A stretch of 6,471 nucleotides of DNA from Actinomycetes bacterium (GTDB lineage: Bacteria; Actinomycetota; Actinomycetes; Propionibacteriales; Nocardioidaceae), in assembly GCA_023396115.1 (NCBI GenBank), contig JAEWXC010000040.1, positions 1 to 6,471 on the forward strand. The letters are read 5' to 3'. Under the pieces are notes generated by a model. It was given only the letters and a program-made list of their open reading frames with translations, had not been told where the DNA came from and made no database searches. Positions within the stretch are counted from its first letter, which is position 1, and every line of letters begins with the position of its first letter. A program made the translations under genes and the position numbers. This document shows positions 1 to 4,442 of this stretch, piece by piece.

Positions 1-103
1 CGCCAGAATCATCGTCAAAGAAATCCATCAACAAACACCAACCCTCACGGGCCACTGCCTGCCGACGGGGCTATACAAACTAATTCGTCGACTATATGAC
101 ACA

Positions 104-120
104 CTGTTGAGTTCTCAAAC
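104..120 (-). promoter_or_regulatory. rRNA antitermination box (NusA-binding boxA/boxC type)
   Basis: The minus strand reads GTTTGAGAACTCAACAG here. The core GAACTCAACAG (104-114) differs at one base from the mycobacterial rrn leader RNA GAACUCAAUAG known to bind NusA. The overlapping TTTGAGAAC portion corresponds to the boxA-like element. Such elements load the Nus antitermination complex so that the untranslated rRNA transcript escapes Rho. The identity rests on motif resemblance and position only. Confidence 0.75.
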
Positions 121-122
121 AT

Positions 123-161
123 CAAGCGCGCACTGCGCTCACACCAGTTTCCTGGCGCTTG
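123..161 (-). promoter_or_regulatory. Structured hairpin immediately upstream of the antitermination box (boxB-like position)
   Basis: A perfect 7-bp outer stem pairs CAAGCGC (123-129) with GCGCTTG (155-161). Inside it, on the minus strand, CCAG-GAAA-CTGG (144-155) forms a small hairpin closed by a GNRA-type GAAA tetraloop. GCGC-AGT-GCGC is a further local option that competes with part of the outer stem. It ends 2 nt before the GTTTGAGAAC signature, the place where a boxB hairpin sits in other rRNA leaders. The pairing is directly visible; a role in antitermination or processing is inferred. Confidence 0.5.
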
Positions 162-180
162 CTGCAGGGGCTCGGGGTGA

Positions 181-210
181 AACTTAGCGGAGCTGGTCGA
201 CCGAACGCAA
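181..210 (-). promoter_or_regulatory. Proximal rRNA promoter candidate (P2)
   Basis: On the minus strand the -35 is TTGCGT (205-210), the spacer is 18 nt, and the -10 is TAAGTT (181-186). Initiation is expected near 174, in TCACCCC. The -10 keeps the essential T-12, A-11 and T-7 bases of a primary sigma promoter. The placement, about 60 nt upstream of the antitermination box, is as expected for an rrn promoter. The downstream GTTTCACC (176-183) recurs at the distal promoter. Confidence 0.6.
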
Positions 211-244
211 TTCGGCCCTTTTGACTCCATCCCGCACCAGCTCC
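189..244. repeat. 9-bp perfect inverted repeat enclosing the P2 -35 region, with a nested 5-bp repeat
   Basis: GGAGCTGGT (189-197) is exactly complementary to ACCAGCTCC (236-244) across a 38-nt loop. Within the loop CCGAA (201-205) pairs with TTCGG (211-215), leaving the P2 -35 hexamer mostly in the inner loop. Transcripts from the distal promoter could fold here, or the repeat could be a binding site on DNA. The function is unknown. Confidence 0.5.
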
Positions 245-307
245 CCCAGGCTTCTCACCGCGCTCCAGGCGCAGCGATCACCCTCGGTTGTGCTGAGGTG
301 TGGGAGT

Positions 308-360
308 CTTCCGGAGCCGGAAGCCCGACCTCTCGGTCTTGCCTCCCGCCGCTCTCGGCG
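308..360 (-). repeat. Cluster of three short perfect hairpins in the P1-P2 interval
   Basis: In transcript order on the minus strand: CGCCG-AGAG-CGGCG (347-360), GACC-GAGA-GGTC (327-338), and CTTCCGG-CT-CCGGAAG (308-323, best folded as a 6-bp stem with a 4-nt loop). The first two share the heptamer CCGAGAG. None is followed by a U-tract, so they do not look like classical terminators. They lie just downstream of the predicted P1 start and would form the very 5' part of the P1 transcript. Confidence 0.55.
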
Positions 361-369
361 ACAGGTGAA

Positions 370-399
370 ACATTAGGCGAGGATTCGGAGAACAGGCAA
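370..399 (-). promoter_or_regulatory. Distal rRNA promoter candidate (P1)
   Basis: On the minus strand the -35 is TTGCCT (394-399), the spacer is 18 nt, and the -10 is TAATGT (370-375). The -10 is close to the primary sigma consensus, and the spacer equals that of the proximal promoter. TAATGTTTCACC here and TAAGTTTCACC at the proximal promoter are near copies, 189 nt apart, which supports both calls. The 92 nt between this promoter and the oxidase stop codon (400-491) hold no gene; I see only short weak palindromes there, such as CTCCGGAG at 471-478. Confidence 0.6.
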
Positions 400-491
400 A
401 TCGAAACGGCGTGACGGCGACCACATCAACGTTTGCGCAGGTCAGAGGCGGTTTGTCCGCGCAGCGGGCGCTCCGGAGGGGTTCCATCCGG

Positions 492-1520
492 TCATCGGAC
501 GGCGTCCCGGGCTGCTGCAGGGGTGCGGCAACCAGCCAACTGGAGCACCTCGAACAGCTCCGAACGCAGCGTCGTGTGCCACCGCTCCAGCCCGGTCTCC
601 CCCAGGGCGAGCGCCCACAGCGCCGGTCGTCCGAGGAAGACCGCGTCCGCTCCGAGCGCCAGTGCGGCGAGCAGGTCGTGACCGTTGCGCACTCCCCCGT
701 CCACGAAGACGGGTGCACGCCCGGCCACTGTCGCGACCACGGTAGGCAGCGCGTCGGCGGTGGCCACCGCCCGGTCGAGCTGGCGTCCCCCGTGGTTGGA
801 GACCCAGACCGCTGCCGCCCCGGCGCGGAGCGCCAGGTCGGCGTCGTCGGGGTGGAGCACCCCTTTCACCACCACCGGCAGTCCGGTGACCCGGGTGAGC
901 CAGGCGAGGTCGTCGGCAGCCAGGTCGGTGGCCTTCTCCCATCCCGGACCGCGGCCCTGGTCGAGGTTCACCGCGATCGACTCCCGGGGGACGTGCTCCC
1001 ACACCGAGCGCCCCGAGGCGGTCGGTCGGGTCGAGACGACCGGGGTGTCGACGGTGAGGACCAGGGCACGGGCACCGGCGTCCACGGCCCGCTCGAGCAG
1101 GCCTCGGCAGTTCTCCCGGTCGCGGGTCAGGTAGACCTGCAACCACCACGGGGCACCGGTGGCAGCGATGTCACCGAACGGGGTGGCCGCGTTGGAGGAG
1201 ACCACGAGCGGGATCCCCGCGGCGGCGCAGGCGCGAGCCAGGGCGACCTCGCCGTCGGGGTGGATGCTGCGCTGCAGCGTGGTGGGGGCGACGCCCCAGG
1301 GCACCCGGTACCGGGTGCCGAACAGGTGGGTGGTGAGGTCGACGTCGGTGACGTCGCGCAGCACCCGTGGCGTGAAGCGGACCCGGCGCCAGGCGGCGGT
1401 GGCCTCGTCCACGGTGACCGAGGCGCAGGCGCCCTGGCGGACGTACTCCGCCACGTGGGGCTCGAGCAGTTGCTCGGCCCGGTGTTGGAGCTGGTCGGTC
1501 CAGGACGCCGGCGCCGTCAT
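492..1520 (-). CDS. FMN-dependent alpha-hydroxy-acid oxidase/dehydrogenase family protein
   Basis: The 342-residue product belongs to the glycolate oxidase / lactate dehydrogenase (FMN) TIM-barrel family, which oxidises L-2-hydroxy acids to 2-keto acids. Residues equivalent to the known catalytic set of spinach glycolate oxidase are visible: Tyr26, Tyr130 (WWLQVY), Asp158 (LTVDTP), Lys219 (VVVKG), and His243 and Arg246 in the signature SNHGGRQLD. The FMN phosphate-binding segments FVDGGVRNG (272-280) and FLGRPALW (295-302) are intact. Length is close to that of single-domain members, with no cytochrome domain, so it is probably cytosolic. Substrate cannot be fixed: glycolate, lactate, mandelate-like or other 2-hydroxy acids, acting as oxidase, monooxygenase or dehydrogenase. 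The tryptophan of the spinach SSWATSS segment is replaced (SSNAATP, 108-114), so substrate preference may differ. The ATG lies 7 nt after the tyrS stop, with no evident Shine-Dalgarno, so coupled translation from tyrS is likely. The family call is firm. Confidence 0.93.
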   Translation of the reverse strand: MTAPASWTDQLQHRAEQLLEPHVAEYVRQGACASVTVDEATAAWRRVRFTPRVLRDVTDVDLTTHLFGTRYRVPWGVAPTTLQRSIHPDGEVALARACAAAGIPLVVSSNAATPFGDIAATGAPWWLQVYLTRDRENCRGLLERAVDAGARALVLTVDTPVVSTRPTASGRSVWEHVPRESIAVNLDQGRGPGWEKATDLAADDLAWLTRVTGLPVVVKGVLHPDDADLALRAGAAAVWVSNHGGRQLDRAVATADALPTVVATVAGRAPVFVDGGVRNGHDLLAALALGADAVFLGRPALWALALGETGLERWHTTLRSELFEVLQLAGCRTPAAARDAVR

Positions 1521-1527
1521 GGTCGGG

Positions 1528-2793
1528 TCAGGAGGCCTTGACCCCGGCGATGTTCTTCTTGCCCCGGCGCAGCACCAGCCAGGCGCCGGCGAGCAGGTCG
1601 TCGGCGCCGGGGACCTGCTCGGGGTCGGTGACCCTCTCGTTGTTCAGGTAGGCGCCGCCCTCACCGATGGTGCGGCGGGCCTCCCCCTTGCTCCTGGCCA
1701 GCCCGGAGAGCACGAGCAGGTCGGTGACGGTGGGGATCTCCCCGGCGTCCACGACCGCACCGCCGGTCTCGGCCAGGGCCGCGTCCAGGGTCGCCAGGTT
1801 GAGTCCGGTCAGCTCACCGCCGCCGAACAGCGCTGCCGCGGCCTGCTTGGCGGCCTCGGTCTCGGCCTCGCCGTGCACGATCGTGGTGACCGCGTCAGCG
1901 AGCGCCTTCTGGGCGGTGCGCAGGAACGGCTTCTCCGCGGTGACGGCCTCGAGCTCGGTGATCTCCTCGTGGGAGAGGAAGGTGAAGATCTTCAGCAGCT
2001 CGACGACCTTCTCGTCCTCCACGTTGAGCCAGAACTGGTGGAAGGCGTAGGGCGACATCATCTCGGGGTCGAGCCACAGGGCACCGCCCTCGGTCTTGCC
2101 GTACTTGGTGCCGTCGGCCTTGGTGACCAGCGGGGTGGCGAACGCGTGCACGCCGGCCCCGGTGACCCGGCGGACCAGGTCGACGCCGCCGGTGAGGTTG
2201 CCCCACTGGTCGGACCCGCCGAACTGGAGGGTCACGCCGTGGTCGCGGTGCAGGTTCAGGTAGTCCATCGACTGGAGCAGCACGTAGGAGAACTCGGTGT
2301 AGGAGATCCCCGACTCCAGGCGGCGCTTGACGGTGTCGCGGGCCAGCATCCGGTTGACCGGGAAGTGCTTGCCGATGTCGCGCAGGAAGTCGATCGTCGA
2401 GAGCCCGCCGGTCCAGTCGAGGTTGTTCACCAGGGTGGCGGCGTTCTCGCCCTCGAAGGCCAGGAACGGCTCGATCTGGGAACGGACCCTGGCCACCCAC
2501 TCGGTGACCGTCTCGGCCGTGTTGAGGGTGCGCTCCCCGGAGTCGCGCGGGTCGCCGATCATGCCCGTGGCTCCGCCGACGAGCGCGAACGGCGTGTGCC
2601 CGGCACGCTGCAGCCGGACCGCGGTGAGGATCTGCACGAGGTTGCCCATGTGCAGGCTCGGTGCGGTGGGGTCGAAGCCCACGTAGTACTTGACGCTGCC
2701 GCCGTCCAGCGCCGCGCGGAGCGCGTCGAGGTCGGTGGAGTGGGCGACGAGGCCGCGCCACTGCAGGTCGTCGAGTACGTGGGGGGTCGACAC
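1528..2793 (-). CDS. tyrS: Tyrosyl-tRNA synthetase (class I, bacterial TyrS)
   Basis: The 421-residue cytosolic enzyme attaches tyrosine to tRNA-Tyr using ATP. The Rossmann catalytic domain begins with KYYVGFDPTAPSLHMGN, where HMGN (48-51) is the HIGH signature. Tyrosine-pocket residues are seen in SYVLLQSMDYL (Tyr170, Gln174, Asp177) and in FGGSDQWGN (191-199). The KMSKS-equivalent is KYGKT (230-234). A C-terminal S4 RNA-binding domain (about 353-415) contains the stretch LLVLSGLARSKGEARR. Length matches the usual 400-430 residues. The GTG start is chosen because GGAAGGA lies 6 nt upstream and the protein then begins at the usual place. The reading frame stays open far upstream, but that extension is antisense to the kinase gene and is not coding. 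The oxidase gene follows after 7 nt, making a probable two-gene operon. No T-box leader is recognisable in the 141-nt upstream gap. Confidence 0.97.
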   Translation of the reverse strand: MSTPHVLDDLQWRGLVAHSTDLDALRAALDGGSVKYYVGFDPTAPSLHMGNLVQILTAVRLQRAGHTPFALVGGATGMIGDPRDSGERTLNTAETVTEWVARVRSQIEPFLAFEGENAATLVNNLDWTGGLSTIDFLRDIGKHFPVNRMLARDTVKRRLESGISYTEFSYVLLQSMDYLNLHRDHGVTLQFGGSDQWGNLTGGVDLVRRVTGAGVHAFATPLVTKADGTKYGKTEGGALWLDPEMMSPYAFHQFWLNVEDEKVVELLKIFTFLSHEEITELEAVTAEKPFLRTAQKALADAVTTIVHGEAETEAAKQAAAALFGGGELTGLNLATLDAALAETGGAVVDAGEIPTVTDLLVLSGLARSKGEARRTIGEGGAYLNNERVTDPEQVPGADDLLAGAWLVLRRGKKNIAGVKAS

Positions 2794-2799
2794 AGTCGG

Positions 2800-2806
2800 T
2801 CCTTCC
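2800..2806 (-). promoter_or_regulatory. Ribosome binding site of tyrS
   Basis: The minus strand reads GGAAGGA, 6 nt before the GTG at 2791-2793. It is the clearest Shine-Dalgarno in the window and decides the GTG start in a frame that otherwise stays open upstream for more than 500 codons. Confidence 0.75.
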
Positions 2807-2824
2807 GGGATGAACGGGGTGCCG

Positions 2825-2858
2825 CGGCGGTCACCGGGCACCGCCGAGTCTGCCAGAC
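2825..2858. repeat. Two inverted repeats in the tyrS / kinase divergent intergenic region
   Basis: CGGCGGT (2825-2831) pairs perfectly with ACCGCCG (2840-2846) around an 8-nt loop. Immediately beside it GTCTG-C-CAGAC (2848-2858) is an 11-bp palindrome. Both lie in the 141-nt gap between divergent starts, so they could be operators or a hairpin in the tyrS 5' untranslated region. In GC-rich DNA repeats this short also arise by chance. Confidence 0.35.
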
Positions 2859-2886
2859 GGGCTCGCCGCCGCTTCGGGCCACGTCC

Positions 2887-2892
2887 TAGGCT
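2887..2892 (+). promoter_or_regulatory. Candidate -10 element for the Ser/Thr kinase gene
   Basis: TAGGCT has the T-12, A-11 and T-7 bases of actinobacterial -10 elements and would give a start near 2899, about 36 nt before the kinase ATG. No convincing -35 is present at the proper distance, so this is a weak call. I found no comparable candidate for tyrS on the opposite strand. Confidence 0.3.
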
Positions 2893-2934
2893 GGACCGGT
2901 CGGATGCGGATCTGGAGACAGGGGTGGGGCGTCG

Positions 2935-4326
2935 ATGATCGCGGGACGGTACGAGCTCGAGCGTGAGGTCGGCCGGGGCGGCATGGGTGCCGTCTGGCTG
3001 GGCCGGGACGTGCTCCTGGACCGCCCGGTGGCGATGAAGCGGCTGGGCATGGCGCCCGGCGCTGACTCCGCCGACGACCGTCGCGCCGCCCGGGAGGCCC
3101 GGCTCGCGGCGATGCTGAGCCACCCCCACGTCGTGGCCGTCTTCGACCTCGTCGACGACGACGCCACCCAGTGGCTGGTGATGGAGTACGTCGAGGGCCG
3201 GTCGCTGGGGCAGCTGGTCCGTGAGGAGGGCCCCCTCGACCCGGCCCGGACCGCCTCGATCCTGGCCCAGGTCGCCGATGCCCTGGCCGCGGCCCACGAG
3301 GCCGGTCTGGTGCACCGCGACGTCAAGCCGTCCAACATCCTGGTCACCGCCGACGGGGTGGCGAAGCTGACCGACTTCGGCATCGCCCGGGCGGCCGGGG
3401 ACGTCACCCTGACCAACACCGGTCTGGTGTCGGGGTCGCCGGCCTACCTGGCCCCCGAGGTCGCCTCGGGCCGCTCCGCGACCGAGGCCAGCGACGTGTG
3501 GTCGCTGGGCGCGACGCTCTACCACGCCCTGGCCGGGCGTCCCCCCTACGGCGGCGACAACGTGATGGCGCTGCTGTACCAGATCGTGCACTCCGACCCG
3601 CCCCGGCTTCCGGGCGCCGGGTGGCTGGCGGAGTTCCTCGACCACACGATGACCCCGGTCCCGGCGCAGCGCTGGCCGGTGGCGGTGGCACGGGACTTCC
3701 TGCGCCAGGGGCACACCGCCCTGGCCGGGTGGACGCCGCCGGTGGCCACCGCCGCGCAGTACCCCGAGGGCGAGACCCTGGTCGGCTTCCCGGCCGCCGA
3801 ACGGACCAGCGAGTCCGCACCCGTCCAGCGCTCCCGGTTCCGGGTCGCCGGCGTGGTGGCGGCGGTCCTGGCCGTGGTCGCGGCGGGTGCGCTCGCGTTC
3901 GCCCTGGGCCGCAGCGGGGACCGGACCGACAACGTCTCCGCGCAGGAGCCGACCTCGAGCGTGACGACCGAGTCGACCGGGCCCACGCAGGAGCCCACCG
4001 GGGACGACACCCGGGAACCGGTCACCCCGGAGCAGATGACCGAGTTCATCGACACCTACATGCGCACCGTCACCCGCGACACCCGTTCGTCGTGGGCGAT
4101 GCTCACCCCGGCCTTCCAGGTCGAGAGCGGCGGGTTCGGTCAGTACAACAACTTCTGGAAGAAGATCCGCTCGGCCCGGCAGCGGGTCGTCAACGCCGAT
4201 CCCGAGGCCATGACCGTCACGTACGACGTGACCTACCGGCTCAGGAACGGGCGCAAGGAGTCCGACCAGGTGACGCTGCGCCTGACCGACACCGCCGACG
4301 GTCTGCGGATCTACGGGGAGTCCTGA
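2935..4326 (+). CDS. Membrane-anchored Ser/Thr protein kinase (PknB/Hanks type) with a non-PASTA extracytoplasmic domain
   Basis: The 463-residue protein has an N-terminal cytoplasmic kinase domain (about 6-260). It carries the Gly-loop GRGGMGAV (13-20), ATP-binding Lys35, an alpha-C Glu near 54, the catalytic loop HRDVKPSN (127-134) and the metal-binding DFG (147-149). The activation loop has Thr158, Thr160 and Thr162 before GSPAYLAPE (167-175); Thr160/Thr162 sit where PknB is autophosphorylated. All key catalytic residues are present, so it should be active. A linker (about 262-302) leads to one hydrophobic helix (about 303-325). Outside the membrane come a Thr/Ser/Glu/Pro-rich stalk (330-365) and a globular domain (366-463) rich in aromatic and polar residues, including FGQYNNFWKKI. 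This ending lacks PASTA repeats and may have an NTF2-like alpha+beta fold (inference). It may sense an envelope signal; no target is indicated by the neighbours. The ATG at 2935 is preceded only by G-rich sequence. The gene stands alone, divergent from tyrS. Confidence 0.95.
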   Translation: MIAGRYELEREVGRGGMGAVWLGRDVLLDRPVAMKRLGMAPGADSADDRRAAREARLAAMLSHPHVVAVFDLVDDDATQWLVMEYVEGRSLGQLVREEGPLDPARTASILAQVADALAAAHEAGLVHRDVKPSNILVTADGVAKLTDFGIARAAGDVTLTNTGLVSGSPAYLAPEVASGRSATEASDVWSLGATLYHALAGRPPYGGDNVMALLYQIVHSDPPRLPGAGWLAEFLDHTMTPVPAQRWPVAVARDFLRQGHTALAGWTPPVATAAQYPEGETLVGFPAAERTSESAPVQRSRFRVAGVVAAVLAVVAAGALAFALGRSGDRTDNVSAQEPTSSVTTESTGPTQEPTGDDTREPVTPEQMTEFIDTYMRTVTRDTRSSWAMLTPAFQVESGGFGQYNNFWKKIRSARQRVVNADPEAMTVTYDVTYRLRNGRKESDQVTLRLTDTADGLRIYGES

Positions 4327-4330
4327 CCTC

Positions 4331-4407
4331 TGGTGGGCCGTGCGGGGCTCGAACCCGCGACCCAAGGATTATGAGTCCTCTGCTCTAACCGACTGAGCTA
4401 ACGGCCC
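4331..4407 (-). tRNA. tRNA with CAU anticodon (probably tRNA-Ile2 read as AUA after lysidine modification; alternatively elongator tRNA-Met)
   Basis: The minus strand folds into a full cloverleaf. The acceptor is GGGCCGT/ACGGCCC, the D stem GCTC/GAGC, the anticodon stem GAGGA/TCCTT (one G-U), the loop CTCATAA with anticodon CAT at 4371-4373, and the T arm GCGGG-TTCGAGC-CCCGC. The discriminator is A, and CCA is encoded at 4331-4333. It is not an initiator: position 1 pairs with 72, and the anticodon stem lacks the three G-C pairs. It carries C4-G69 and C5-G68 acceptor pairs and the GAGCAG run seen in E. coli tRNA-Ile2, features recognised by the lysidine synthetase TilS in that species, so Ile2 is favoured over Met. 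Its 3' end lies 4 nt from the convergent kinase stop codon. Confidence 0.95.
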
Positions 4408-4414
4408 GGACCGG

Positions 4415-4420
4415 ACCCTA
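4415..4420 (-). promoter_or_regulatory. Candidate -10 element for the tRNA gene
   Basis: TAGGGT on the minus strand has the conserved T-12, A-11 and T-7 bases. Transcription starting 7 nt downstream would begin at 4408, one base before the mature tRNA 5' end, giving almost no leader. The -35 window falls at the stop codon of the upstream gene and is not recognisable. Co-transcription from upstream is an alternative. Confidence 0.4.
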
Positions 4421-4422
4421 CC

Positions 4423-4440
4423 GGCCGCCGCCGGGCGGCC
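4423..4440 (-). terminator. GC-rich hairpin after the five-TM protein gene; possible terminator without U-tract
   Basis: GGCCGCC (4423-4429) and GGCGGCC (4434-4440) form a perfect 7-bp stem with a 4-nt loop, starting 2 nt after the stop codon at 4443-4445. No U-tract follows on the minus strand, so it would be an I-shaped terminator of the sort often proposed in actinobacteria. It also sits in the spacer of the possible tRNA promoter. Confidence 0.45.
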
Positions 4441-4442
4441 AC

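Larger units (their letters stand above)
1..174 (-). other. 5' leader of a ribosomal RNA operon (pre-16S leader); 16S gene is off the left edge
   Basis: On the minus strand this stretch is the transcribed spacer between the proximal rRNA promoter and the 16S gene. The sequence shows the conserved actinobacterial leader signature GTTTGAGAACTCAACAGTGT (reverse complement of 101-120), then a notably AT-richer tract down to position 1, unlike the GC-rich genes around it. That composition and signature are typical of the region just upstream of mature 16S rRNA in high-GC Gram-positives. The 16S start motif (GAGTTTGATC type) is not reached before the edge. A similar box can precede 23S rRNA in the 16S-23S spacer, but the tandem promoters upstream make the 16S reading much more likely. 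The right end assumes a start about 7 nt after the proximal -10. Confidence 0.8.

Noticed and set aside
13..18. TTGACG on the minus strand as a third rRNA promoter
   Set aside because: Its -10 would lie outside the window, and a promoter downstream of the antitermination box would be unusual; it cannot be supported.
221..226. Consensus-like TTGACT -35 on the plus strand
   Set aside because: No -10 at 16-19 nt downstream (the sequence there is C-rich) and no plus-strand gene follows.
45..230. 61-codon minus-strand ORF in the left region
   Set aside because: It coincides with the rRNA promoter/leader, including the antitermination box, and has no Shine-Dalgarno; it is an rRNA leader shadow.
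411..2889. Long plus-strand open frames opposite the oxidase and tyrS
   Set aside because: They are antisense shadows in GC-rich DNA; the minus-strand products carry complete enzyme motifs and the plus-strand translations show no domain.
2794..2934. T-box riboswitch upstream of tyrS
   Set aside because: No AGGGTGG-like T-box sequence or terminator/antiterminator pair is visible, and the gap is only 141 nt.
2794..4365. Long minus-strand open frame that continues upstream of the tyrS GTG, opposite the kinase gene
   Set aside because: The kinase on the plus strand has every family motif. The minus frame is low-complexity Gly/Arg/Val/Pro sequence and begins within the tRNA (GRGFEPRT is a typical tRNA shadow). 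tyrS has its own Shine-Dalgarno and GTG.
4331..4407. tRNA 3' end as a phage or island attachment site
   Set aside because: No integrase gene and no repeat of the tRNA 3' end are visible in the window.
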